Source: Liopterus haemorrhoidalis (taxonomy: Eukaryota > Arthropoda > Insecta > Coleoptera > Dytiscidae). From it: a stretch of 64,000 nucleotides of DNA. A program made the position numbers and the translations under genes. The notes under the pieces were generated by a model, which was not told where the DNA came from, made no database searches, and was given only the letters and a program-made list of their open reading frames with translations. The stretch covers positions 183,782,535 to 183,846,534 of the forward strand of contig OZ020611.1 of NCBI GenBank assembly GCA_963971575.1, in the 5' to 3' direction. Within the stretch, counting starts at the first letter, position 1; the number at the start of each line of letters is the position of its first letter. Positions 43,673 to 54,921 of the stretch are shown one piece after another.

Positions 43673-44078
43673 GTAAGTACTACTTTATATTACTTAATTA
43701 ATACGTTGTCTGCCATAGTGTTATTCCCAAAATACGTCCCCTACGCCACACGCTCAGCGCCGGCGCGATAGTCTGTGGCACCCGTAGGCAAGATTTAATT
43801 GAGCGCCCCTAGGCAGGGCGTAATTAGCTTTTTTGGGAAAGACCTAAAAAAAGGTCCTCACTTCTAAATTTCAAGTGAAGACTTAAAAAAAAGGTCCTCA
43901 CTCAAATTACATTTCACTAAATTACTTTTACATTCATTTGGCATTTGGCGCCCTTTTAAGTCTCACGTCAGCGGCGTCCTAATGCACCGCATGCCTTGCA
44001 TGCCTGTTTCCACCGGCCCTGCCTACGCCATTTTAACTTACTCCATATAATATGCTGTATAATTTTTCTAAATTTTTG
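43673..44078. other. Start of neprilysin-like intron 1, repeat fragments
   Basis: 43780-44040 contains AAGACCTAAAAAAAGGTCCTC-like units also seen in the hAT MITEs at 638 and 10007 and near 45870-45990, so part of a degenerate hAT-related repeat. Confidence 0.4.
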
Positions 44079-44833
44079 CAATGTTGTAATAGATACTTTT
44101 AAAAATTATCTAGATACAGATACCTAAGAAAAATTGTATCTAGATGCAGATATAGACCCAGAATTATAAAAAATATCTAGATACAGATACATGCCAAAAA
44201 TGTTTGTATCTAAATACTGTTAGATACTTTTGAAAGAACACTGAAAAATGAAAATACCATATATTTACCAAACAAATATTGCATGTTCATCAGCATTATA
44301 CAGGTTATTCAAAAAAAAAAAAAAAACAGTGCCGTCACAAAAAGACCACTAAATTCAAGGTAAAACACTATTCTACGGAATAAATTTGTATTATATTAGC
44401 CATATGTGCTAACGTATGAGCTGCGTATCTATAAGACTAATGTTAGTCTTATAGATACAGCTATCTTCTTGTTAAGAGGATGTTCCTTTCAATCAAATTT
44501 TAGCCCTAATTGAAGTAGAATTCGTGTAATGCCATGATCATTTTTGATCACTAATACAAAATTACTGATAAGAAATATGTGATTATTTTTGTTTCTCATT
44601 CCATACAAATTTAATTTATAAACAAAATTGAGATTCTCATGCTTATAAATTAAATTTATATGAACGTTTAATAATTTATTCAATTTTACGTCCTTTAGGA
44701 AACACACCTACTTATTTTACTGATTTCAATTAGGAAATGAATTTAATATCCAGATTAGCATGGCTGGCCCTTGGGTGAGGCAGGTCTCAAGTGATGAAAT
44801 GCCTCAAAAAAATTATCAAAGTATATTTTCAAA

Positions 44834-46105
44834 CAGTGGCGCACCCAGGAATTTTTGTTGGGGGGGAGGCGGAAGGCGGAAGGCAAAATTATTTAAATTA
44901 TGAATAAGGTTCACACTTCAAAATTTCAAGTGATGATGTAAAAAAAAATTGATGTGAAGTGTGAATATTCACACATTTCAGGGTTTCGCAGGTATATAAT
45001 AAGTGAAGGCGGTATGCTGAGTGTGTAGGACAAATTTTACTTTGTAGTAATCACGGCAAAATGAACGATATTTTTAAAATAATTTATCGTCTGTTAATCA
45101 TATAATAAGATAATTATTAAATTTACGCTCTTAAAAATTAAATACAACATTTGTCAAAATATAACTAGAATTTTGACAAAATAATTTCAACATAATAAAA
45201 ATGCAAAAAAAAAAGAAAAAATAAAATTCACTCAGTACTCGAACTCGAAACCCTTCGTTTACCAGCGAGTTTTAGCTTACGACACCAGTGCTCTAACCAA
45301 TAACGCCATCGTACGCCTTGCATGTGAGTGTCTTACATTGGTATAACTTTTGTACTTTGTGAACCAAAAACCACAAAAAATGCGTTATTTTCCGAAAACA
45401 TAATCTGATCAAAAATTCCTGTTGTACTATTTCGGTTCACACCAATATACATTACTTAGAATTTTTTTGGATTTTTAGTTTAAACCATCTGGGCTACAGG
45501 GTGTGGGACACAATTTTTTTTGCACAATTTTGGCAAAAATCGCATCAAAATAATTTATTTTTCAAAAATAAAAATTTGATCGTTAATCCACGCACTAAGG
45601 GCTTTCATTTGATACCCTACTCATAATTTTAAAAAATATATTTTTGTTTTCGATGAGCACATATTTGTTTATATTTTAAGGGGGGTATGTTTTTTAGATG
45701 TTTTAGTATTTTTCCTATGTGCGGGTCAAAGAGTTGTCTAAGCATGCCAAATTTCAACTCTCTAGATTTAGCCGTTTGGTTACAATTTTTACCGAACAGA
45801 CAGACAGACAGACGACAAAATGACGGTATAAGGGTTTTTTGGTCATACCTACAAAACCCTAAAAATGATCCTCACTTCTAAAATACAAGTGATGACCTAA
45901 AAAAAGGTCCTCGCTTCGGAAACACAAAGTGATGACCTAAAAAAAGGGTCCTCACTTCTAAAACACTAAAAAAATTCTAAAAAAAAAGATCGTCATCTCT
46001 GTTTTTAAAATTTTGTAGTGTGTTTGTGTGTTTTTATTTTTATTTCCTTCCTTCTTAAAGGGGGGGGGGGCTACCCTCCGGGCCCCTCCCCTGTGTGCGC
46101 CACTC
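44834..46105. mobile_element. hAT-like element, CAGTGGCGCAC ends
   Basis: Ends CAGTGGCGCACCCAGG and, inverted, GAGTGGCGCACACAGG, with G-rich subterminal runs (GGGGGGGAGG; GGGGGGGGGG near 46060). No target duplication could be read. The interior is family A copy A3 plus AAAAAGGTCCTCACTTC-type units. Confidence 0.6.
44949..45866 (+). repeat. Family A dispersed repeat, copy A3
   Basis: Very close to A1 along its whole length, with the same termini and only about five GACA units (45797-45814). The tRNA-like stretch near 45230-45310 contains TCGAACTCGAAACCCTTCG. Confidence 0.78.
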
Positions 46106-46589
46106 AATCACTGTATACTTTTGAAGGGCCTTAATTTGTCTTGCTAAGGCCTCACAAAACCACGGTCCACTCCCAAACCACTTGTGTGGATATAATTTTT
46201 CATATGTTTTTAGTAAATTGCTCATCAAAATAGCAACAATAATTATTCAAAAACTTAGTTTTCATTAATAATGACCCATTTTCTTTAAGTGTTGTACCTA
46301 CTATTGTGGTACTCAAATACCTACTATTTTTACAGCCGTTCAAAAGCTACGAAAAATGAGTGAGAATATATATTTTTTTGACATTCCATATAAATTTAAT
46401 TTGTAAACGTCAGAATTTTAATTGTTTTCAGAATTTTGTTTATAGTTAAAATAAAATATTTAAAATGACAATTTATAACTAAACTATTATATCAGCTCGG
46501 TATCGTGGTATAAAAATAAAGTAACGATCAAAGTATCTGAAATACAGATACAAGAAATTTAAATTTAAATATCTAGATACAGGTACAGA

Positions 46590-47663
46590 TAGGGATGGGA
46601 ACGATATATCGATATATCGAAAATATCGATACTTTAGAAAAATATATCGATATTTGAAATGCGATATATCGCGCAAAATATCGATATTCGCACAAAATAT
46701 CGGTATTCTTGTATATTTTTTACATTTAAATATATGCTGTTCACTTTTGTAGAAACAAACTATAGGCTATTCCAAACGTTTAGGCGGAACTAATTTTTGA
46801 AATCTAGTAATTTTTATCAATTAATTCAGACTTTTGGTCATTTTGTTTAGGCTTTGAAAATCATTGCAAATTCTAGATTAAATTGATCGTCATTATAAAA
46901 TGTCCTTTTCATTACATTTTAGTTTTTCGTCATCCTTAATAAAAATTTCCCATTTATTAATTTTTTTGTCTTCAAAATATGGAAAAATGTATTAAAATAT
47001 TTGACATATGTCATTCGTTTCCATGGTTTCACTGTTGGAATTTTAATTTTTCACATACTAAACCTGAAACATGAAATAACCCAAGCAAGGTCCCTTTTCG
47101 TGACAGCCTAAAATAACGAAATTTCCATTTAGTTCCGCCTAATCGTTTGGAATAGCCTGTAAGACGAAATTTTGATTTCAATAATTTGCACCTTTGAAAT
47201 TGACATGTTGGTATTAAAAAATTATAAAAAATGTCACTTTCTTAATAATGATCATAACCAATAAATCTAAAGTCGTTTTACAGTGTAAGGAATATTTTTA
47301 ATTGATATTTAAAGACCGTAATACGCTATAAAAGTAACCAAAAGATCTGGTTTGTCCTTACAAAAGTGAACAGCATATATATATTAAATTAAGAGAGCTG
47401 TTAACAAGGATAATATTAGAAAGTTGGTTGGTATTTGGGTGAGTACCAACTGTAAAGTGATTGTCTGTCAATTAGCGACTTCTTTTCCCGCCTAGCCAAC
47501 CAAAAAATATGTAATTTATATATCTTACATGTTACGTGTTAGTTATTTCGATATATCGAAAATATCGATATTTTTACTTGGATATATATCGAATATCGAT
47601 ATCACACTTACGATGTATCGAATCGCGCATATATCGATATTCAAAAATAAATTCCCATCCCTA
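46590..47663. mobile_element. hAT element with ATATCGATAT subterminal arrays
   Basis: Ends TAGGGATGGGAACGATATAT and, inverted, TAGGGATGGGAATTTATTTT. Perfect 8-bp duplication GGTACAGA at 46582-46589 and 47664-47671. Dense TATCGATA units occur at both ends. A family B MITE sits inside. Confidence 0.9.
46763..47159. mobile_element. Family B MITE, complete copy
   Basis: 397 bp, ends TAGGCTATTCCAAACGTTTA and, inverted, CAGGCTATTCCAAACGATTA, then GGCGGAACTA in both. TA flanks at 46761-46762 and 47160-47161. Best reference copy of family B. Confidence 0.85.
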
Positions 47664-48066
47664 GGTACAGATACATATTTCAAAAAGTATCGAATTTTTA
47701 CTTGAAAAAGTGTCTAGTTACTTCTAACTAGATATATTACAACACTGAATTTTTGTATGACGTTTTAAGTAGTTTTTATGTAAAATTAAAAGTTGCGAGT
47801 TATCTCGTAGTCAGCGTATAAAGCACGAGTTTATAAAACAATACCAAACATGAGATAACTTCGAGGTATGCTAAAAAAAGCTCACTCTCTGCGTAGAGGA
47901 ATGCTTCAAGAAGTAACATCTATAAAAATAACTAAAGTCTGTTCCTTTGGTTTAGGCTGAACTAGATTTTCAATTCTAGTTACTTTTACCGTAAACTTCA
48001 ACTTCAATATATAAAAAATTGTATGCTATTGGGTATTGATGCTAATTATTATTTTAACTATCTACG

Positions 48067-48119
48067 TTTTTTAGGGTTTTGTAGGTATGACCAAAAAACC
48101 CTTATACCGTCATTTTGTC

Positions 48120-48189
<70 letters not shown>

Positions 48190-49190
48190 TCGGTAAAAAT
48201 TGTAGCCAAACGGGTAAACCTAGAGAGTTGAAATTTGGCATGCTTATACAACTCTTTGACCCGCACATAGGAAAAATACTAAAACATCTAAAAAACATAT
48301 CCCCCTAAAAATATAAACAAATATGTGCTCATCGAAAAAAAAAATATTTTTTTTTAATTCTGAGTAGGGTATCAAATGAAAGCCCTTGGTACGTGGATTA
48401 ACGATCAAATTTTTATTTTTGCAAAATAAATTATTTTGAAGCGATTTTTGCCAATATTGTGCGAAAAAAATTTTGTCCCACACCCTGTAGCCCAGATGGT
48501 TTAAACTAAAAATCTGAAAAAATTCTAAGTAATGTACATTGGTGTGAACCGGAATAGTTCAACAGGAATTTTTGATCAGATTATGTTTTTGGAAAAAAAA
48601 AGCATTTTTTGTGTTTTTTTGCTAATAATGTTGACAACTTATAGTTATATAATACGCTAAACAGTAACGTGTTTCTTGGTGCTGTGGCTAAGATACTAGG
48701 GTTCTGCCCAAGAATTCATATTCGGACTCATGTTCGAGTCCTACGTGAGGAGACAATATTATTTTTTATTTTTATTTTTGCATTTTTATATTGTTTAAAT
48801 TATTTTTTCAAAATTTTAATTATATTTTGGCAATTGTTGCATTTAATTTTTAATAGCGTAAATTTAATAACCAGTGGAAATTGTTGAAATTATAATTTAA
48901 TTATATATTTGAATGTACACGAAATCAAAGGGGAGGAGCTATGACTAAAAACAACCAATGGAAGCCATAGGCGCAATTTTCAAAATCTTAATGAACCTTG
49001 ATATATAAAAAAAAAATACTGCACATCTTTAAAAACTTAAATAATGGCAATAGACATTCGATTTAAAATTCATAAAAAAATATTTTGATATAAAATTTGT
49101 TTTGGCATCCCAAATAATCATCATTCACTTACTAAATACGTGCAAAACCCTGAAATGTGTGAAAATTCACACTTCACATAAATTTTTTGA
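48067..49190 (-). repeat. Family A dispersed repeat, copy A4 (inverted)
   Basis: Starts TTTTTTAGGGTTTTGTAGG and ends CACACTTCACATAAATTTT. The + strand near 48685-48755 has an A-box-like TGGCTAAGATA and a perfect B box GTTCGAGTCC about 60 bases later, so the core of the family carries a tRNA-like promoter. The GTCT run is the longest of all copies. Confidence 0.78.
48119..48190. repeat. GTCT microsatellite in A4
   Basis: About 18 GTCT units. The Cys/Leu/Ser/Val open frames over it are microsatellite translations. Confidence 0.9.
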
Positions 49191-49338
49191 AATTATATAT
49201 TCTTACTTTCGCCGCGGCAAAATCATCAATTAAATTTGAAACATCTACTTATTTAACTTTTTTTGCCTCAATATTTCAAATTGCTAATTCGGATATATTA
49301 GTATTAAAAATATTTTAGTATAAGTATTATATATTTTA

Positions 49339-50180
49339 GTAAAGCGTTTGATACCATAGATCACAATATATTAACACATAAATTAGAAAAAAAATGGCAT
49401 TCATGGCAACTTGTTAGCCTGGTTTCTAAGTTTTCTTACAAATAGGACACAATGCGTTGTTGTAAATGGGTATCAATCTGATGTAAAAATTATCACTTCC
49501 GGTGTGCCACAGGGAAATCACCTTGGCCCTCTTCTATTTATCATTTTTATTAAAGACATCTTATCTTGTTTTCATTACTGTAACTTCCTTCTCTTTGCTG
49601 AAGATCTAAAAATCTTTCTTCAAATTTTATCCCAGCAACATTGTTGTCAAGTTCAAACTGATTTAAATAGATTATCTATTTTTCTAAATACCAATAAATT
49701 AAAGGTAAATATTTATAAATGTTCTAAAATATCTTTTACAAGAAACAGAAGTATAATTGATTTCAACTATAATTTAAACGGTGGTATTATCCCGCAAGTT
49801 TCAATTGTTAAAGATCTATAGTCCGTTCAAAGGTGAGTATGCAGTACAGGGCATATGGAGTAGTTCTTTTTCATACTCTCTAATGGGTTTATACAATGAC
49901 GCTATCCTTTTCTTGCTTGTCTACGTTGCCAACTCTAAAACGCCCTGATCTGTGAAGACGCAGTGTTCTACAAATGGTCATATGTTTTTGTTAAGTGTTA
50001 TTTTGAGTTTTATAAGAGTTGATTTATGTAAATCAAACGAGTTTTTCATATTATTATAATTGACTCATTTGACACTTTTAGAACATTTGCCAACACCGCT
50101 CCCATTTGCCATAAGAGAAATACTGCAATCTCACCTTTGAACGGACTATAGGTGTAAATTTTGTGAAATAGGTGAACACC
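49339..50180 (+). pseudogene. LINE reverse transcriptase fragment, split by a MITE
   Basis: SKAFDTIDHNILTHKLE (49339 onward), then after a frame change WFLSFLTNRTQCVVVNGYQS, SGVPQGNHLGPLLFIIFI and FAEDLKIFLQI: the order of motifs in jockey-type non-LTR RTs. The catalytic FADD has become FAED. The frame ends IVKDL at a MITE; GVNF continues directly after it at 50151, showing where the MITE entered. Confidence 0.82.
49819..50148. mobile_element. Tc1/mariner-type MITE, TAGTCCGTTCAAAGGTGAG ends
   Basis: 330 bp with inverted ends TAGTCCGTTCAAAGGTGAG and CTCACCTTTGAACGGACTA; TA at 49817-49818 and 50149-50150. The pre-insertion site is readable because the LINE frame KDL|GVNF resumes. Confidence 0.88.
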
Positions 50181-50253
50181 CAGAATGCCTCCCCCTCTGG
50201 CAGCGGCCTTGGTATGATTATTACAAAATAAGGAATAAAATGTTCTTCTAAAT

Positions 50254-50510
50254 CAGGGGTGGCCAACCCGAGGCCCGCAGGCGGCATGCGGCCTTAAACA
50301 TTTTTCTGGCCCGCGAAATTCATCACACTTTTACAAAATATATTTATTTTATAATGGCCAAAGTAGTAAAAACCAATGTATTAAAAAAATACATAATTTG
50401 TGCATCCATACATTCAAAAATTAACTGTCGAAATTATGAGAAAAAATTTGATTTTAAAATAATATTCTAAATAAAGTGGCCCGCAAGATCATTTTGGTTA
50501 GCCACCCGTG
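50254..50510. mobile_element. hAT-type MITE, CAGGGGTGGCCAACC end
   Basis: Ends CAGGGGTGGCCAACC and GGTTAGCCACCCGTG; perfect 8-bp duplication TTCTAAAT at 50246-50253 and 50511-50518. Subterminal GGCCCGCAGG and GTGGCCCGCAAG. Confidence 0.88.
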
Positions 50511-50518
50511 TTCTAAAT

Positions 50519-52706
50519 TATAGTAGAAAATAAATATCTAATACAAATAAAAGCCTTTAAAAATTTATCACTCGGAACTGAACCAAAAACCGAAAAAACC
50601 GTTATTTTTGCCGGAACGAAAACCGGAACCGAACCGATATTTATTTTTTTAATTGAACCGGAACAAAAACCGAAACGGAAAAATAACGGTTCGAAACCCT
50701 GGTAATTATTAATGAAAATATGATGGTTTTGAATTTACAAAAACTGAAAGTAAGATATTTTTAATTGTAGAAAAAAATTGTAATGTAAATGTAAATAAAC
50801 AAATTGCATTATAGACGCTATCTTGTGAACTAATCGACGTATGTTTGTGTACATTACGGCAAATTGTAGCGAAAGCTTCAGTCTACAAATATATTTGTAG
50901 CTATTTTGTTCTATTGTAAAAATTACTTATAGTAATTGTTGCTGGTACTCTATTTTTGCCATCATCTTGAATCTGCCGCGGTTTTCAATGTAGGTGCTAC
51001 GGCTAAAAATGATTTTTAAACGTTTAGGATAGCCTATATATCGATATAACATTCTATTAAACATTTCGGAAAATCTGTTCTATAAACTTCACAAAAATAA
51101 ATATATTCTAAAAACTTAAATACTAATAATTACTAGGGAACGGATGTACTTCGCCCCTAAACTTGGTTAATACTCATAGGCATAGTTTTTAAAGATATAA
51201 TTTTAACATTTTGTATACAATAAAAATCTATATTAATAAAATTGGCAATAATGTACATTGCTGGTAACCGGAATAGTTCAACAGGAAATTTTGATCAAAT
51301 TGGTTTTTCGCAAAATATTGTTTTTTTTGAGTCGTCGAAAAAAATATATTTTTTTAAAATGTATTGTGTGGTATCAAAAGAAAGCTCTTAAGATGTAGAT
51401 AAAGGAACGGGAAGTAGTTTTTTAATATTTTTATTTTAATACGAATTTTTCCAAAAAAGTACAAAAATATCCGCACCTTTTAACCCTAAGGGGTTAAATT
51501 AAAAATCTGAAAAAAATCTAAGCAATGTGTATTGCTATTAACTGGAAACGTACGAGAGGAATTTTTTATCCGATTTCGTTTTTGGAAAATATTACAGTTT
51601 TTATGTTGCATTATATATTTATATTACATTTCATTTTGACTAAATTTTGCCAAGTATTAAGATTTTCGTTTAATATCTTAGCTAAAATTTAAAAAAATAT
51701 GTTTGTATGTACATGGATGCATTTTGTTATGGGTAGAGAAGAGGTACTTATAGGTAATTAAAACTTAGATGTAATTTATTTTGCAAATATAGACTAGGAA
51801 AATAAATAAATAACTGGCTGGTGCTGGGATTCTATTTCTAGTAGAGAATCTGTTAGTTTTTCATATAGTCGCAATATAAACAATGTCTCTGTTGGCGTTA
51901 TGCTCTTTCGTGACAAAAGATCATCAGCAGTGTTGCCAGGTCTGGATTTGAATGATCTTTGCAATTATACAAAAAAAAAAAAAAAATGCATGAAAATTTA
52001 TATTATGGTTTTATTATACACGGTAGAAAAACTCTAACTGCAACCTTCTTCTCGTGCCTATTGATTTAAAGGATTTAAAACCAACACTTGTAATGGTGTT
52101 AGGTAGTGACAGTCATTCATCGTTTGGCCTTCTAATGATCATCATTCACTAACTAAATACCTACAAAACCCTAAAATGTGTGAAAATTCACACTTCACGT
52201 CAATTTTTTCTTAATTACTTTTTATATTATTATAATTTCTACTGAAATATGCATTTATAATAGTTGTGAATAAAAAATAACAAAATATTGATTTTGGCTA
52301 TATTTTTGACTATTTTGACTATCAGAAATCATGTATTTACATTCCATATATTAATTATCAACAATAAAAAAAATGATTTTGTTTGCCGTTTTTTCAGAAA
52401 AAAAAAAACGCGCGTTAAGTGTTTAACAGAAAAATGTATTTGACAAAAATTATTTATAATAAAAAAACAAATCTTTTTTGTTCTACATTTGATTTACGGT
52501 GATACACCCTAAAACTAAAATGTGGAAAATTTCATTTATTATATAAATTATGTCAAAAATGTATATAAGAAAACATGTTTAGAATGAAGAAAGATTTTTT
52601 CTTTTCAATATGTTTTTAATAAGAAGATTATCAAATATTCATCCAGTTGATAAAATCCATAGAACAAAAATTTTGTTTTCTGTTTATAGCTAGAGGACGC
52701 CACTAA
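50519..52706. other. Intron sequence with degraded repeats
   Basis: 50580-50702 has one end of a hAT-like element (inverted CAGGGTTTCGAACCG, many CCGGAAC units) without a partner. 51245-51610 holds two diverged copies of the family A centre (GTACATTG / GGAATAGTTCAACAGGAA). 52140-52212 is a family A terminus (TACAAAACCCTAAAATGTG). Otherwise AT-rich, no gene. Confidence 0.45.
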
Positions 52707-52708
52707 TA

Positions 52709-54262
52709 AGAGGGCTACCTTTTAAGTTTTTACAAAAACTAAGAAAGTAAATTTTTTTGGGAACAAACTGATTTTTTGTTTTTCAAAATATTCGCCTTTA
52801 AGATTTATACACTTTTGCATGCGTTCAAACCAATCCTCGAAACATTTTTGTCGCTCTGAAGTTGGTATCTCAAAAACATGGTTTTCGAATGCTTCAACAG
52901 CTTCTTGAGGTGATGAAAATCGCTGTCCACGCGTTTTTTTGTATGAAATTGGGAACAAAAAAAAAATTCGTTAGGGTATAAATCAGGTGAATACGTGCAA
53001 TGAGATTAATTCGATGTTTTTCTCCTTCAAATAATCAATTATTTGGCGTGCTGTGTGGGACCTGGCATTGTCAAGATGAAGAAAGATGTAACGTTTTTGG
53101 TTGTCTTTCCTGATTTGTCGATGACTTCTGGTAAACAAATTGTTGTATACCATTCAGCATTAACTGTTCTCCGATCCTCTAAAGGAATGGTTGCGACATG
53201 TCCAGTACAACCGAAAAAACAAGCGATCATTTTCTTGCAAGTGCTTCGTGAACGAACAACTTTTGTGGGTTTCGGTTCATCTTTGAAGTGCCAAACAGTG
53301 GATTGTTGCTTAGTTTCCGGTTCATATGAATAAATCTAAGTTTCGTCATCTGTAATGGTTTTGGTTTTAGGAGTGCCTAGGTTAAATTTTTTTGGCCATT
53401 TTTACGAGCCATTTTTAGGGCTTCGGTCAAATTATGCGGAATCCATCGGGAACAGATCTTTTTCACAGTTAAATGTACATGCAAAATCGAATGTATTGTA
53501 GTCTGCGATATGCCAAAGGATACCTCTATTTCATGGTAAGTCACATGCCGATCTTCTTCAATCATTTTGCGCACAGTATCGATTTTTTTTTTTTTAATCA
53601 CAACCGATATTGGTTGAGCTTCTCGAGATTCATCACTGACGGACGCACGACCACGAGGAAATTTAGCAAACCAATTGTAAACAGTATTTTCTGATGGTGC
53701 TTTATTACCAAAAGTTGAACGAACCTAATCTATGCATTGTTGTTGAGTTAGGCCTTTACTAAAATCGTAAAAAATCATCCAACGAAAACCTTCAAGAGTA
53801 ATATCCATTTTTTCCAAACTTGGTTTTTTAAACGCTTACTGTCAACAAATTACTCGGTCAATTTATAAGCTGCCACTGATTTAACAATAACAGATGCCAA
53901 ATTTCACGAATATAGTAATGACACATTTCAATATTGCCATCTAATGGTCGTTTGTAAAAACATAAAAGGTAAAGCCTGTAATACATGATGCGATTTCTCG
54001 TTTTGAATCTCGTACGATTTATCGTACAAGAATTATTGTATCGTGTACTACAGGATTTTCGTACGAGATCTTGTACGATATTGAAAACCATCCAATATTT
54101 ATGCTCCAGACCTAAAATATTGTATAGAAATGAACAGATATCGACGCAGTAGATTATTGCGCATAGTCACGTGACCGATACCGTTAGGAATAATTATCGT
54201 ACGATAAATCGTACGAGATTCAAAACGAGAAATCGCATCATGTATTACAGGCTTAACCCTCG
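52709..54262 (-). mobile_element. mariner element M2, dead, with a MITE in its terminal repeat
   Basis: Left end AGAGGGCTACCTTTTAAG after TA (52707-52708); right end reads, inverted, CGAGGGTTACCTTTTATG once the MITE at 53973-54253 is removed, followed by TA (54263-54264). Minus-strand transposase fragments: an HTH segment (FGISQTTIHSILH), RWIPHNLTEA, FGCTGHVATIPLEDRRTVNA and a C-terminal WFERMQKCINLKG. Several frameshifts; same lineage as M1. Confidence 0.88.
53973..54253. mobile_element. Palindromic Harbinger-like MITE inside a mariner terminus
   Basis: 281 bp; long inverted ends start AGCCTGTAATACATGATGCG and run on through GATTTCTCGTTTTGAATCTC and beyond, over 60 bp. Flanked by TAA on both sides (53970-53972, 54254-54256). 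It lies within the right terminal repeat of M2. Confidence 0.87.
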
Positions 54263-54264
54263 TA

Positions 54265-54920
54265 TCTTGAAATTTCTAATTTATTGCAGAAAAATGCTAT
54301 AGAATAAGACCTATTTGGGGAGCTAGAATACTACCTAAAACTAAAATATTTCACTAATTATTTACGACTAGCTGGAGTACCTGTACGGTTTTTGTAATAT
54401 ATATTTTGTTGTAACGTAAATAATAAGTAAGATATTTTAAGTAGAACACAAAATATTCGTTTCTTTATTCTAAACCACTCTTTTGTATATATTTTTGTTG
54501 TTAAACTCTCCCCACATCCCCAAATATACATTTTATTAACATATGCATTAAACAGAGAGGAATAGTTTCATTTCTCATATTCATTTATCTGTTAAAAAAA
54601 TTTGATGTTCATTTAAATGAAAAATACATAAAAATAAAAGATTTATTTTCTTATTTTAAACTATTTTTGGCATACATGATTTTGCTCAATAATAAGGGAG
54701 ATATATGTACATTTTAGTTCTAGGGAACCCCCCAAATATTCGTCTAAATAAAAAAATACATAGAAATTAAATATTTATTTTCTTATTATAAACTATTTTG
54801 GTCATGTATGATTTTGATGTTAAGTCAAATAATAAGGGAGTTATATATAGATTTTACATTTAGGTGTAAACCCCCCATAACTCTAATTGAAATAATGCAA
54901 TGAAAAAAAAGAGATTTGTT
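54265..54920. other. Intron sequence, no feature seen
   Basis: AT-rich; two related stretches near 54590-54730 and 54760-54870 share TTAAATATTTATTTTCTTAT-like text, possibly an old local duplication. Confidence 0.35.
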
Positions 54921-54921
54921 T

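Larger units (their letters stand above)
44079..47747. mobile_element. hAT element (GTATCTAGATAC family), outer layer of a nest
   Basis: Ends CAATGTTGTAATAGATAC and, inverted, CAGTGTTGTAATATATCTAG. Perfect 8-bp duplication AATTTTTG at 44071-44078 and 47748-47755. Same family as 15720-16794, with TATCTAGATACAGATAC units near both ends. It contains at least four further insertions (44834-46105, 44949-45866, 46590-47663, 46763-47159). A perfect 16-bp-armed palindrome lies at 44425-44458. Confidence 0.88.

Noticed and set aside
48087..48308. Cys-Leu-Ser-Val repeat protein
   Set aside because: It is the GTCT microsatellite inside family A4.
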